The translations under genes were made by a program, and so were the position numbers. 64,000 bases of DNA, from positions 1 through 64,000 of the forward strand of contig DATMGH010000004.1 of the NCBI GenBank assembly GCA_035555675.1, given 5' to 3'. The notes beneath the pieces were generated by a model. It did not search any database, was not told the DNA's origin, and saw nothing but the letters and a program-made list of their open reading frames with translations. Origin of the DNA: Solirubrobacter sp035555675. Lineage in GTDB: Bacteria > Actinomycetota > Thermoleophilia > Solirubrobacterales > Solirubrobacteraceae. Shown one piece after another: positions 1 to 8,438 of this stretch (positions are counted from its first letter, which is position 1; the number at the start of each line of letters is the position of its first letter).

Positions 1-1
1 C

Positions 2-823
2 CGCCGCCGGGCCGCCGCCAACGAGGGCACGACGGACATGGCCGTGTTCGCCGCCCGCCGCGCGCTCGCGGACGCGGGCGTCAACGCCGGCGACCTCGAC
101 TACGTGATCGTGGCGACGATGAGCGCCGACGAGATCACGCCCAACTGCGCGCCGCTGGTCGCCCACGCGCTCGGCGCCTCGCGCGCCGCCGCGTTCGACA
201 TCGGCGCCGCGTGCACCGGCTTCCTGGCCGGGCTCTCGCAGTCGGCCGCGCTGATCGAGGTCGGCCGCGCCGAGCGGATCCTGCTGGTCGGCAGCGAGAA
301 GCTGACCCGCATCACCGACTTCGACGACAAGAAGACCGGGATGCTGTTCGGCGACGGGGCGGGCGCGGTCGTGCTCGGCCCGGCGGACTCCGACGCGGGG
401 ATCGGCCCGATCGACCTGCACGCCGACGGCGGGCTGGGGGACACGATCATGGCCACGCACGAGGACCCGTACATCCGGATGGACGGGATCTCGACGTTCA
501 AGATCGCGATCAAGCGGCTCAGCGAGGCGACGATCCGCGCCGTCGCGTCCGCCGGCCTCGAGCTGTCCGACATCGACCTGTTCGTCTACCACCAGGCGAA
601 CGCGCGCATCATCAAGGCGGTCGGCGAGCGGCTCGAGCTCGACTCGGCCAAGGTCGCCGACTACATCGCCCAGCTCGGCAACACGTCGGCCGCGTCGATC
701 CCGCTGACGCTCAGCCTGTCCCGCGAGGACGGCCGCCTGCGCGCCGGGCACAAGGTGCTCGTGGCCGCGATCGGCGCCGGCTTCACGTGGGGCGCCGGCG
801 TGCTGGAGTGGACCGGATCGTGA
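2..823 (+). CDS. fabH: Beta-ketoacyl-ACP synthase III, 5' truncated by window
   Basis: KAS III condenses an acyl-CoA primer with malonyl-ACP to start type II fatty acid synthesis in the cytoplasm. The frame is open from the window edge, so the N-terminus lies outside; 273 residues are present of a usual 320-330. The ATG at 38 is internal, because the residues before it (RRAAANEGTTDMA) continue the family sequence. The thiolase-fold active site is complete: Cys in GAACTGF, His in VYHQAN and Asn in LGNTSA. The stop overlaps the GTG of fabG, so the two are probably translationally coupled at the head of a FAS II operon. Confidence 0.95.
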   Translation, partial: RRRAAANEGTTDMAVFAARRALADAGVNAGDLDYVIVATMSADEITPNCAPLVAHALGASRAAAFDIGAACTGFLAGLSQSAALIEVGRAERILLVGSEKLTRITDFDDKKTGMLFGDGAGAVVLGPADSDAGIGPIDLHADGGLGDTIMATHEDPYIRMDGISTFKIAIKRLSEATIRAVASAGLELSDIDLFVYHQANARIIKAVGERLELDSAKVADYIAQLGNTSAASIPLTLSLSREDGRLRAGHKVLVAAIGAGFTWGAGVLEWTGS

Positions 824-1545
824 GGCCCGAGAACGCCACCGCGCTGGTCACCGGCGCGTCGAAGGGCATCGGCGCCGCGATCGCGCGCGCGCTGGCGGCC
901 GACGGCTGGCGCGTCGCGGTCAACTACCGCGGCGACGAGGCGGGCGCGAAGGCGACCGTCGAGGCGATCGAGGCCGCCGGCGGCGTCGCCCAGGCCTTCC
1001 AGGCCGACGTGTCGACCGAGAACGGCCTGCTCAAGGACGTCGAGGCGGCGCTCGGGCCCGTGCTGGCGCTCGTCAACAACGCGGGCGTCGCCCGCGACGG
1101 GCTGGCGCTGCAGCTCTCCGACGACGACTGGGACACGGTCATCGCCACCAACCTCTCGCCCGCCTTCCGGCTGACGCGCGACGCGCTGCGCCCGATGATC
1201 AAGGCGCGCTACGGGCGGGTCGTCAACATCGCGTCGGTCGTCGGGCCGCGCGCGAACGTCGGGCAGTCCAACTACGCCGCGGCCAAGGCGGGCCTGATCG
1301 GCATGACCAAGACGATCGCCGCCGAAGTCGCGCGGCGCGGGGTGACCGTCAACGCGGTCGCGCCCGGCTTCATCGCCACCGACATGACGGCCGAGCTGGC
1401 CACGGACGAGATCGTCAAGGCGATCCCGGCCCGCCGTCAGGGCACGCCGGAGGAGGTCGCCGCCGCCGTGCGGTTCCTGGCCTCCGACGACGCCGGCTAC
1501 GTCACCGGTACCACGCTGTACGTCGACGGCGGCATGTCCGCTTGA
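820..1545 (+). CDS. fabG: 3-oxoacyl-ACP reductase
   Basis: NADPH-dependent reduction of 3-oxoacyl-ACP, the first reductive step of chain elongation. The 241-residue classical short-chain dehydrogenase has the cofactor motif TGASKGIG near the N-terminus, the NNAG motif, and a catalytic triad read as Ser139, Tyr152 and Lys156 (YAAAK). The C-terminus DGGMSA is typical. The start chosen is the GTG at 820, which overlaps the fabH stop; the frame is open further upstream, but that part is only a shadow of fabH. It lies between fabH and acpP in the usual FAS II order. Confidence 0.96.
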   Translation: MRPENATALVTGASKGIGAAIARALAADGWRVAVNYRGDEAGAKATVEAIEAAGGVAQAFQADVSTENGLLKDVEAALGPVLALVNNAGVARDGLALQLSDDDWDTVIATNLSPAFRLTRDALRPMIKARYGRVVNIASVVGPRANVGQSNYAAAKAGLIGMTKTIAAEVARRGVTVNAVAPGFIATDMTAELATDEIVKAIPARRQGTPEEVAAAVRFLASDDAGYVTGTTLYVDGGMSA

Positions 1546-1580
1546 GGCACGACATCCTTAAACAACCGCTAGGAGACCAC

Positions 1581-1823
1581 ATGGCCACTGTCACCCGCGA
1601 GAACGTCCAGAAGACCGTCTACGAGGCGCTGCCGCAGTTCGGCGTCGACGAGTCCCAGATCACCGACGAGGCCACGTTCGAGGATCTCGACGTCGACTCG
1701 CTCGACCTGGCCGAGCTCTCGCAGATCATCGAGGACGAGTACGGCGTGGCGCTCAAGGGCGACGACGTCGGCAAGATCAAGACCGTCGCCGACGCGATCA
1801 ATCTGGTGGTCGAAAAGGCTTGA
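1581..1823 (+). CDS. acpP: Acyl carrier protein
   Basis: An 80-residue acidic acyl carrier protein that carries growing fatty acyl chains on a 4'-phosphopantetheine arm. The attachment residue is Ser40 in the DVDSLDL motif. The ATG at 1581 is preceded by a good ribosome binding site (AGGAG at 1571-1575, 5-nt spacing); an in-frame ATG at 1542 would add an unconserved tail and was rejected. The stop overlaps the TTG start of fabF. The neighbours supply the enzymes acting on it. The length fits the bacterial family exactly. Confidence 0.97.
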   Translation: MATVTRENVQKTVYEALPQFGVDESQITDEATFEDLDVDSLDLAELSQIIEDEYGVALKGDDVGKIKTVADAINLVVEKA

Positions 1824-3019
1824 GCCGCGAAGTCGTCATCACCGGCGTCGGCGCCGTCACCCCGCTCGGGGTCGGCGCACGCACGCTGCACGAGCGCTGG
1901 AGCGCCGGCGTCGTCGGCATCGCCGACGGCAAGGGCGCCGCGACCGAGTTCGTCCCGAACGACCACCTGACCGTCAAGGAGGTGCGCCGCGCGGACCGCT
2001 TCACCCAGTTCGCGCTGGTGGCGGGCGACGAGGCGCTGGCCGAGGCGGGCTGGAGCGACGAGCTGCCGTACGACGCGACGCGGATCGCTTCGATCCTCGG
2101 CACCGGCATCGGCGGCATCGGGACGCTGGAACGCGGCAAGGAGATCCTGATGGAGCAGGGCGCCAAGAAGGTGCCCCCGCTGTCGGTGCCGCTGATGATG
2201 TCCAACGCCGCCGCCGCGGCGGTCTCCATGCGCTACAAGCTGCTCGGTCCCTGCCACGGGATCGTGTCCGCCTGCTCGGGCGGAGCGGACGCGATCGGCT
2301 CCGCGAAGACGATGATCGAGTGCGGCCTGGTCGACGCGGTCGTGACCGGCGGCTCGGAAGCGGCGCTGACGCCGCTCTCCAACGCCGCGTTCGCCGCGCT
2401 CGACGCGCTCTCGGTGAAGGGCATCTCGCGCCCGTTCGACCGCGACCGCGACGGGTTCGTGATGGGCGAGGGCGGCGGCATCCTGGTGCTCGAGGAGCGC
2501 GAGGCGGCTGAAGCCCGCGGCGCCAAGGTGCTGGGCACGTTACGCGGCTACGGCGCGAGCGCCGACGCGTACCACCTGACCGCGCCGGACAAGACCGGCG
2601 GCGGCCCGTCGCGGGCGATGGCGGCGGCGATGAGCGACGCCGGCATCGAGCCGGCCGACGTCGTCTACGTCAACGCCCACGGCACCTCGACGGCGCTCAA
2701 CGACGCCGCCGAGACGGCGGCGCTCAAGCTGGCGCTCGGCCAGCGCGCGTACGAGATCCCGATCTCGTCGCTGAAGTCGTCGATCGGGCATCTGCTCGGC
2801 GCGGCCGGGGCGGTCGAGGCGGTGGCGACGATCCTCGCGCTGCGCGACCGGATCGCGCCGCCGACGCTCGGGCTCGAGCATCCCGGCGAGGGGCTCGACC
2901 TCGACTACGTCCCGGGCTCGGCGAAGCCGCTGCACATCGACGGCCAGCGCCCGATCGCGCTCTCGTCGTCGTTCGGCTTCGGCGGCCACAACGCTGTGCT
3001 GTGCTTGGAGGCGGCATGA
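1820..3019 (+). CDS. fabF: Beta-ketoacyl-ACP synthase II
   Basis: KAS II elongates acyl-ACP with malonyl-ACP. The 399-residue protein has the condensing-enzyme Cys-His-His triad: Cys152 in SACSGGA, His287 in NAHGTST and His324 in SIGHLLGAAG. It starts at TTG 1820, overlapping the acpP stop; the first residues SREVVITGVGAVTPLG match the family N-terminus, which supports this rare start. It belongs to the FAS II operon. A short repeated element begins just after the stop and separates it from fabI. FabB is the alternative family name, but length and context favour FabF. Confidence 0.95.
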   Translation: MSREVVITGVGAVTPLGVGARTLHERWSAGVVGIADGKGAATEFVPNDHLTVKEVRRADRFTQFALVAGDEALAEAGWSDELPYDATRIASILGTGIGGIGTLERGKEILMEQGAKKVPPLSVPLMMSNAAAAAVSMRYKLLGPCHGIVSACSGGADAIGSAKTMIECGLVDAVVTGGSEAALTPLSNAAFAALDALSVKGISRPFDRDRDGFVMGEGGGILVLEEREAAEARGAKVLGTLRGYGASADAYHLTAPDKTGGGPSRAMAAAMSDAGIEPADVVYVNAHGTSTALNDAAETAALKLALGQRAYEIPISSLKSSIGHLLGAAGAVEAVATILALRDRIAPPTLGLEHPGEGLDLDYVPGSAKPLHIDGQRPIALSSSFGFGGHNAVLCLEAA

Positions 3020-3020
3020 C

Positions 3021-3062
3021 AAGGCATGACATCCCCTCCGCCCCGCCCCGATCATCCGACCT
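3021..3062. repeat. ATCATCC interspersed element, copy A
   Basis: A roughly 41-nt sequence directly after the fabF stop. It shares the core CCGCCCCGCCCCGATCATCC and the following GACCT with copy D (59637-59678), with most of the upstream half matching as well. Related copies follow rpsG and tuf. The left GGCGGGGC hairpin arm seen in copies B and C has decayed here. It fills most of the fabF-fabI gap. Function unknown; a remnant terminator or a mobile repeat are both possible. Confidence 0.6.
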
Positions 3063-3077
3063 TGGGGGCTCGGTCCT

Positions 3078-3878
3078 GTGACGCTTGCCGGCAAGAAGCT
3101 GGTGATCACCGGCGTCATCAACCGCGAGTCGATCGCGTACGAGGTCGCCCGCCAGGCGCAGACGGCCGGCGCGGAGGTCGTGCTGACCGGGTTCGGCCGC
3201 GCCAAGCGGATGACCGAGCGCTCGGCGGCCAAGCTCGACCCCGTCCCCGACGTGCTCGAGCTCGACGTCAACCGCCCGGAGGACATCGAGGCGGTCGCGG
3301 CGGATCTGAAGGCCCGCTGGGGCCGCGTCGACGGCGTCCTGCACGCGATCGCGTTCGCTCCGCCGGACGCGCTCGGGGGCAACTTCCTCAACACGCCGGC
3401 GGAGAGCGCGGTGACGGCGTTCCAGACGTCCGCGTACTCGCTCAAGGCGCTGGCGGTCGGGCTGCAGGACCTGTACCCGGAGGAGGGCGCGGCGATCGTC
3501 GGGCTCGACTTCGACGCCACGGTCGCCTGGCCGGTCTATGACTGGATGGGCGTGGCCAAGGCGGCGCTGGAAGCGACCTCGCGCTACCTGGCGCGGGACC
3601 TCGGCCCGCGTCGCGTGCGCGTGAACCTGGTGTCGGCGGGCCCGCTGGGCACGCTGGCGGCGCGGGGGATCCCGGGCTTCGGCGACCTCGCGGACGCCTG
3701 GCAGCGCCAGGCCCCGCTGGGCTGGGACCCGGAGGACCCGGGCCCCGTGGCCTCGACGATCAACTTCCTGCTCTCCGACGCCGCGCGGGCGATCACCGCC
3801 GAGGTGATCCACGTCGACGGCGGCTTCCACGCGATGGGCACGGCGCGGACGCCGCTGCGGGAGGAGGTCGAGGCGTGA
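3078..3878 (+). CDS. fabI: Enoyl-ACP reductase, InhA/FabI type
   Basis: NADH-dependent reduction of trans-2-enoyl-ACP, the last step of each elongation cycle and the target of triclosan and isoniazid-type inhibitors in relatives. The protein is 266 residues and an atypical SDR: the N-terminus GKKLVITGVINRESIAY gives the FabI nucleotide loop, and Tyr154 and Lys161 form the Tyr-X6-Lys signature in VYDWMGVAK. It resembles mycobacterial InhA more than enteric FabI. The start is GTG 3078, with a G-rich stretch upstream but no strong ribosome site. The stop overlaps the next gene (GTGA). Confidence 0.94.
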   Translation: MTLAGKKLVITGVINRESIAYEVARQAQTAGAEVVLTGFGRAKRMTERSAAKLDPVPDVLELDVNRPEDIEAVAADLKARWGRVDGVLHAIAFAPPDALGGNFLNTPAESAVTAFQTSAYSLKALAVGLQDLYPEEGAAIVGLDFDATVAWPVYDWMGVAKAALEATSRYLARDLGPRRVRVNLVSAGPLGTLAARGIPGFGDLADAWQRQAPLGWDPEDPGPVASTINFLLSDAARAITAEVIHVDGGFHAMGTARTPLREEVEA

Positions 3879-4966
3879 AGGTCTTCCTGACCGGCGCCAC
3901 GGGCTTCCTCGGCATGGAGGTCATGGCCCGGTTGCTGGAGCGTGGCAACCGCGAGGTCATCGCGCTCGTGCGGGCGGCCGACGACGCGGCCGCCGCCGAG
4001 CGGCTCGACGGCGTCCTGGCCAAGCTGTGGCGCGACCCGGCGCCGTACCGCGACCGCGTCCGCGCGGTCGCGGGCGACGTGACGGCGCCCGGCCTCGGCA
4101 TGCGGGTCGAGTCCCGCACCGCCGCGGCGAGCGAGGCGGACGCGGTGATGCACTGCGCGGCGTCGATCTCGTTCGATCTGCCGCTCGACGAGGCCCGCCA
4201 GATCAACGTCCAGGGCACGCGCGAGGTGCTGGCGTTCGCCCGCGAGGCGGCGCCGCTGGAGCGGCTCGTGCACGTCTCGACGGCGTACGTGGCCGGGGTG
4301 ACCCGGGGCACGTTCCACGAGTCCCAGCTCGACGAGGGCCAGGCGTTCCGCAACACGTACGAGCAGACCAAGTGGGAGGCCGAGCACGTCGTCGCCGACG
4401 CGGCCGACCTGCACCCCGTGATCGCGCGCCCGTCGATCGTGATGGGCGAGTCCGGCTCCGGCTGGACGCCGGCGTTCAACGTCCTCTACTGGCCGATCCG
4501 CGCGTTCTCGCGCGGGCTGTTCGCGGAGGTCCCGGCGCGCCCGGAGGCGCTCGTGGACGTCGTGCCGGTGGACTACGTGGCCGACGCGCTCGTGCACCTG
4601 CTCGACGACACGTCCGTCACCGGGGTCGTGAACCTGGTGAGCGGCGGCGAGGCCTGCACGGTCGACGCCCTGGTGGGGATGACGAGCGCGGCCTTCGGCC
4701 GCGAGCGCCCGCCGGTCGTGCCGCCCGGCTCCACCGGGACCGGGTCCGCACACGCCGACGACCACGCCGCGGTGTACTTCCCGTACTTCGACATGGACAT
4801 GGTCTTCGACGACGCGCACGCGCGCGAGGTCCTCGGGCCGGCGGGCATCCGCTGCCCGCACCTGACCGACTACTTCCCGCGCCTGATCGAGTACGCCCAG
4901 ATCACCCGCTGGGGCAAGAACCCGTTGACCAGGGAGGAAGCGGCAGCGGCGCACGCAGCGGCATGA
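3875..4966 (+). CDS. NAD(P)-dependent SDR, acyl/thioester reductase-like
   Basis: An extended short-chain dehydrogenase of 363 residues. The N-terminal GATGFLG nucleotide-binding motif, the middle HVSTAYVAG strand and the YEQTK active site place it with the thioester reductase / male-sterility (fatty acyl reductase) group. The VVPVDYVADALVHLL stretch is typical of that group. It is translationally coupled to fabI by a GTGA overlap, which suggests that it acts on acyl-ACP or acyl-CoA made by this operon, perhaps giving aldehydes or alcohols; that substrate is inference. A sugar epimerase is a less likely alternative. Confidence 0.7.
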   Translation: MKVFLTGATGFLGMEVMARLLERGNREVIALVRAADDAAAAERLDGVLAKLWRDPAPYRDRVRAVAGDVTAPGLGMRVESRTAAASEADAVMHCAASISFDLPLDEARQINVQGTREVLAFAREAAPLERLVHVSTAYVAGVTRGTFHESQLDEGQAFRNTYEQTKWEAEHVVADAADLHPVIARPSIVMGESGSGWTPAFNVLYWPIRAFSRGLFAEVPARPEALVDVVPVDYVADALVHLLDDTSVTGVVNLVSGGEACTVDALVGMTSAAFGRERPPVVPPGSTGTGSAHADDHAAVYFPYFDMDMVFDDAHAREVLGPAGIRCPHLTDYFPRLIEYAQITRWGKNPLTREEAAAAHAAA

Positions 4967-5181
4967 AGCTCTTCCGGATCGGCTTCCCGGCGGCCATCGC
5001 GCTCGCCGGGATCGTCCTGCTCGTGATCGGCGGAGACGCCCCCACGGGTGCGGGCATCGTCCTGATCGGCGTCGCCGGTCTGGTCGCGCTCGCGAACGTC
5101 TTCATGCAGCTCGCCCTGCAGAGCCAGCGCGACCGTGAGCGCGAGGAGGAGCGGCGGCGCGAACGTCGGCCACCCGACTGA
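4963..5181 (+). CDS. Small two-helix membrane protein
   Basis: A 72-residue protein not assigned to a family. Two hydrophobic segments (about residues 7-25 and 31-50) are followed by a highly charged Arg/Glu-rich tail. The ATG overlaps the stop of the SDR gene (ATGA), so it is the last gene of the FAS II transcript as read here. The topology suggests an integral inner-membrane protein with a cytoplasmic charged tail. No function can be inferred beyond that. Confidence 0.6.
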   Translation: MKLFRIGFPAAIALAGIVLLVIGGDAPTGAGIVLIGVAGLVALANVFMQLALQSQRDREREEERRRERRPPD

Positions 5182-5279
5182 CGCCGCGCGCTATCCTTCC
5201 TTGCCGACCTCGCGCCGGTGCGGGGTTTTCCTTTGCGCCGGCGCTTTCCCGAACCTACGACTCTCGGAGCACGCCTTTC

Positions 5280-5444
5280 ATGGCCCGCGGAGACGTCCGG
5301 ATCGCCGTCACCCTCGCGTGCGAGGAGTGCAAGCGCCGGAACTACCAGACAAAGAAGTCCAAGCGCAATAACCCGGATCGCATCACGCTGCGGAAGTACT
5401 GCAAGTGGTGCCGGCGTCATACCGGGCATCGCGAGACGCGCTGA
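5280..5444 (+). CDS. rpmG: 50S ribosomal protein L33, zinc-binding type
   Basis: A 54-residue ribosomal protein starting MARGDVRIAVTLACEECK. Two CxxC pairs (Cys14/Cys17 and Cys41/Cys44) form the zinc ribbon of the C+ paralog type. It is the first gene of rpmG-secE-nusG-rplK-rplA, an order common in Gram-positive bacteria. The 98 bases upstream hold a TATCCT box at 5192-5197 that could be a -10 element, but no convincing -35 was seen. No tRNA-Trp was found here, although one often occurs at this place. Confidence 0.95.
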   Translation: MARGDVRIAVTLACEECKRRNYQTKKSKRNNPDRITLRKYCKWCRRHTGHRETR

Positions 5445-5456
5445 GGAACCCACACG

Positions 5457-6041
5457 ATGGCCACCGATCGCCCACGTCCCGGAGAGAGCGACGCCGAGTT
5501 CGGCGCCGACGACGTCCGTGACGACGAGCTCGCCGAGGACCGCGTGCGCGCCGACGAGTACGAGCGCGACTTCGGTCAGGCCGAGCCGCCCGACCCGCTC
5601 GGGCAGGCTGAGCCGTACGTGACCGAGGCGCATCTCGGTGAGCACGTCGAGCCGGAGCAGGAGCCCGAGCCCGAAGACGACGACGAGCCGGGGCGCCCGC
5701 GCCGCCGCTCACGCGCCGAGCGCGCCGCCCGCGCGGAGGCCTCGGCCGCCGCCGGCCGCGCCGGCAACGAGCTGCAGGTGTCGGCCGCCGCCAACGGCGA
5801 GGCCAAGGCGCCCGAGGAGCATCACCACGCCAGCGAGCCGGCGCACCCGCGCAAGGGCCTGTTCGGCCGGGCGATCGACTTCCTCAAGGCCTCCTACGCC
5901 GAGCTGCGCCGCGTTCAGTGGCCGGACCGCCGTCAGGTCGGTCAGGGCACCGCGGTGACGATCGGCTTCGTGGTCGTCGCCGGCGCGTGGCTCGGCCTGC
6001 TCGACGCGATCTGGAACCCCATCATCCAGGCAATTCTGTAA
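5457..6041 (+). CDS. secE: Preprotein translocase subunit SecE with long N-terminal extension
   Basis: SecE clamps SecY in the membrane translocon. The conserved part is only the C-terminal ~64 residues: the amphipathic helix with ELRRVQWPDRRQV, then one transmembrane helix (VTIGFVVVAGAWLGLL). About 130 residues precede it, very acidic at first (DDDEPG, EPEQEPEPE), then Arg/Ala-rich and His-containing. The total of 194 residues compares with about 60-130 in most bacteria. No alternative start with a ribosome site appears near the conserved part, and the whole frame keeps high GC at third positions, so the extension is probably translated. Confidence 0.9.
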   Translation: MATDRPRPGESDAEFGADDVRDDELAEDRVRADEYERDFGQAEPPDPLGQAEPYVTEAHLGEHVEPEQEPEPEDDDEPGRPRRRSRAERAARAEASAAAGRAGNELQVSAAANGEAKAPEEHHHASEPAHPRKGLFGRAIDFLKASYAELRRVQWPDRRQVGQGTAVTIGFVVVAGAWLGLLDAIWNPIIQAIL

Positions 6042-6061
6042 GGCGAGCAGCCCTCCACACC

Positions 6062-6583
6062 ATGTTTCGCTGGTACGTCATCAACACCTACTCCGGGCAC
6101 GAGAACAAGGTCAAGCAGAACCTTGAGCACCGTGTCACGTCTCTGAACCAGGCTCGCCACGTGCGCCAGGTGGTCGTCCCGACCGAGACCGTCCAGGAGA
6201 TGAAGGACAACCAGAAGATCTCGGTCGAGAAGCGGACCATGCCCGGCTACGTGCTGGTGAACATGGACCTCAACGAGGACTCCTGGCAGGTCGTCAAGGG
6301 CACGCCCGGGGTCACCGGCTTCGTCGGCGCGTCCAACGAGCCGATCCCGCTGACCCAGGCCGAGGTCGACCGGCTGCTGCACCGCGAGGTGGCGCCGAAG
6401 GTCCCGAGCAGGGCGCAGTTCTCGATCGGCGAATCTGTCAAGGTGATCTCCGGTCCGCTGTCGGACTTCTCGGGCGAGATCTCGGAGATCAACGAGGACG
6501 CCTCCAAGCTCAAGGTCCTCGTCTCCATCTTCGGCCGCGAGACCCCGGTAGAAGTCGGGTATGACCAAGTGAAGAAGATCTAA
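6062..6583 (+). CDS. nusG: Transcription termination/antitermination factor NusG
   Basis: NusG binds RNA polymerase and couples transcription to Rho or the ribosome. The 173-residue protein has the NGN domain (FRWYVINTYSGHENKVKQ; PGYVLVNMDL) and a C-terminal KOW domain (VISGPLSDFSGEI). The frame is open upstream into secE, but the ATG at 6062, 20 bases after the secE stop, gives the family N-terminus. It lies in the standard secE-nusG-rplK-rplA order and lacks the long N-terminal extension seen in Streptomyces NusG. Confidence 0.97.
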   Translation: MFRWYVINTYSGHENKVKQNLEHRVTSLNQARHVRQVVVPTETVQEMKDNQKISVEKRTMPGYVLVNMDLNEDSWQVVKGTPGVTGFVGASNEPIPLTQAEVDRLLHREVAPKVPSRAQFSIGESVKVISGPLSDFSGEISEINEDASKLKVLVSIFGRETPVEVGYDQVKKI

Positions 6584-7009
6584 ATGGCCAAGAAAGTACT
6601 CACCACCATCAAGCTGCAGGCGCCGGGCGGACAAGCGTCCCCGGCCCCGCCCGTGGGTCCTGCGCTGGGCCAGCACGGCATCAACATCATGGAGTTCGTG
6701 AAGGCGTTCAACGCCCAGACCTCCGGCGACATGGGCGTCACCATCCCGGTCGTCATCACGGTCTACGAGGACCGCTCGTTCACGTTCGTCACGAAGACGC
6801 CGCCGGCCGCCGTGCTCATCCGCCAGGCGATCGGCATCGACAAGGGCTCCGGTGAGCCGAACCGCACCAAGGTCGGGACGATCACCTCGGAGCAGGTGCG
6901 CGCGATCGCCGAGAAGAAGCTCGGCGACCTGAACGCCCACGACGTCGACCAGGCGGCCAAGATCATCGCCGGTACGGCGCGTTCGATGGGTGTGGAGGTG
7001 GTCGCGTAA
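6584..7009 (+). CDS. rplK: 50S ribosomal protein L11
   Basis: L11 forms the GTPase-associated centre of the 50S subunit with 23S rRNA. It is 141 residues, the standard length. It shows the proline-rich N-terminal hinge (PAPPVGPALGQHGINIM) and the C-terminal RNA-binding part ending GTARSMGVEV. The start codon directly follows the nusG stop, and the TAA stop shares its last base with the ATG of rplA, so the genes are cotranscribed and coupled. Confidence 0.98.
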   Translation: MAKKVLTTIKLQAPGGQASPAPPVGPALGQHGINIMEFVKAFNAQTSGDMGVTIPVVITVYEDRSFTFVTKTPPAAVLIRQAIGIDKGSGEPNRTKVGTITSEQVRAIAEKKLGDLNAHDVDQAAKIIAGTARSMGVEVVA

Positions 7010-7734
7010 TGGCCAAGCACGGCAAGGCGTACGCCGAGGCGCGGGCCCTGGTGGACCGCACGCGCGAGTACACCCCGCATGAGGCGGTCCGCCTCATGAA
7101 GGAGGCCAAGCGCGCGAAGTTCGACGAGTCCGTCGAGGTGCACATCCGCACCGGCCTGAACGTCCGCCACGCGGACGAGCAGCTGCGCGGCACGATCGCG
7201 CTGCCGCACGGGCTCGGCAAGGAAGTCAAGATCGCCGTCTTCGCCAAGGGCGACAAGGCGCGCGAGGCCGAGGAGGCCGGCGCGGACGTCGTCGGCGCCG
7301 AGGACCTGGCGGAGCGCATCCAGGGCGGCTTCACCGACTTCGACGTCGCGATCGCAACGCCGGACATGATGCCGATCGTCGGCCGGCTCGGCCGCATCCT
7401 CGGCCCGCAGGGCAAGATGCCGAACCCGAAGGTCGGCACCGTGACGATGGACGTCGCCAAGGCGGTCGAGGAGTCCAAGGCCGGCAAGGTCGAGTACCGC
7501 ACCGACCGCACCGCGATCGTCCACATGACGGTCGGCAAGACCTCGTTCTCCGACGAGCAGCTCCTGGACAACTACCAGGCGCTGATCGAGGAGCTGCTCC
7601 GCGCGAAGCCGTCCGCGGCCAAGGGCAAGTACATCCGCACCGTGACGCTCGCGTCGACCCAGGGCCCCGGCATCAAGGTCGACCCGTCGCGCACCAAGGA
7701 CCTGATCGAGACGGAGGCTGCGTCAGCCGCCTAA
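7009..7734 (+). CDS. rplA: 50S ribosomal protein L1
   Basis: L1 forms the mobile L1 stalk near the E site and in many bacteria represses its own operon. It is 241 residues, with the signature GRLGRILGPQGKMPNPKVGT in the second half and the usual C-terminal region. The start overlaps the rplK stop. The next gene, rplJ, follows after a 71-nt spacer, so the L11 operon may end here or read through. Confidence 0.98.
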   Translation: MAKHGKAYAEARALVDRTREYTPHEAVRLMKEAKRAKFDESVEVHIRTGLNVRHADEQLRGTIALPHGLGKEVKIAVFAKGDKAREAEEAGADVVGAEDLAERIQGGFTDFDVAIATPDMMPIVGRLGRILGPQGKMPNPKVGTVTMDVAKAVEESKAGKVEYRTDRTAIVHMTVGKTSFSDEQLLDNYQALIEELLRAKPSAAKGKYIRTVTLASTQGPGIKVDPSRTKDLIETEAASAA

Positions 7735-7805
7735 GGGCGCTCACACAGCCTCCTCCACAGACTCCGGCCGCGCCTCGCGCGTAAGACCGGGATAGGAGGA
7801 ATCGC

Positions 7806-8387
7806 TTGAACCGAGAGCAGAAGGCTCAGGTCATCGACGAGGTGGCCGGGGCGATCAAGGAAGCCGACGCGGTCTTCGCGGTCGACTATCGCGGCATCTC
7901 CGTGCCGCAGGCCGCCGAGCTGCGCACCACGCTGCGCGCGGCCGACGCCACCTTCCGCGTCGTCAAGAACACGCTGTCCGAGCGCGCCGCCGACCAGGCG
8001 GGCGCCGCGGGCCTGAAGGAGCTCCTCCAGGGCCCGACGGCGATGACGTTCGTGCGCGGCGACGCCGCCGCGGCCGCCAAGGCGCTGCGCGACTTCCGCC
8101 GCGGCACCGGCGGCACGCTGCTGGAGTTCAAGGGCGGCTGGATGAACGGCGCCGCGTTGACGCCCGACGACGTCGACGCGATCGCCCAGCTCCCGAGCCG
8201 GGACGTGCTCAACGCGCGCCTGGTCGGCATGGTGGCCGCGCCGCTGACCGGCCTCGCCGGCGCGCTCGGCAATCTCGTTGGCGGGCTCGCCCGCACGCTT
8301 CAGGCCGTCGCCGACCAGAAGGCGGCCCGTAACGTCGCCGAAGCCGAGGCGACGCCCGACCCCGCCGCCGGCGGGACCACGCCGTAG
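7806..8387 (+). CDS. rplJ: 50S ribosomal protein L10
   Basis: L10 is the base of the L7/L12 stalk. It is 193 residues, including a variable Ala/Pro-rich C-terminal tail after the L12-binding helix. The start is TTG at 7806, fixed by a perfect ribosome binding site (AGGAGGA at 7794-7800, 5-nt spacing) and the family N-terminus NREQKAQVIDE. The 71-nt upstream leader could carry the usual L10/L12 autoregulatory site, but I cannot identify it in the sequence. Confidence 0.96.
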   Translation: MNREQKAQVIDEVAGAIKEADAVFAVDYRGISVPQAAELRTTLRAADATFRVVKNTLSERAADQAGAAGLKELLQGPTAMTFVRGDAAAAAKALRDFRRGTGGTLLEFKGGWMNGAALTPDDVDAIAQLPSRDVLNARLVGMVAAPLTGLAGALGNLVGGLARTLQAVADQKAARNVAEAEATPDPAAGGTTP

Positions 8388-8438
8388 CGTCGACTCGGCT
8401 GCCAGGCGAAACACAAATATCCCACGGAGGAATAGGAC

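Noticed and set aside
5182..5279. tRNA gene before rpmG
   Set aside because: A tRNA-Trp often occurs here, but no TTCGA loop or acceptor pairing is present in 98 bases.
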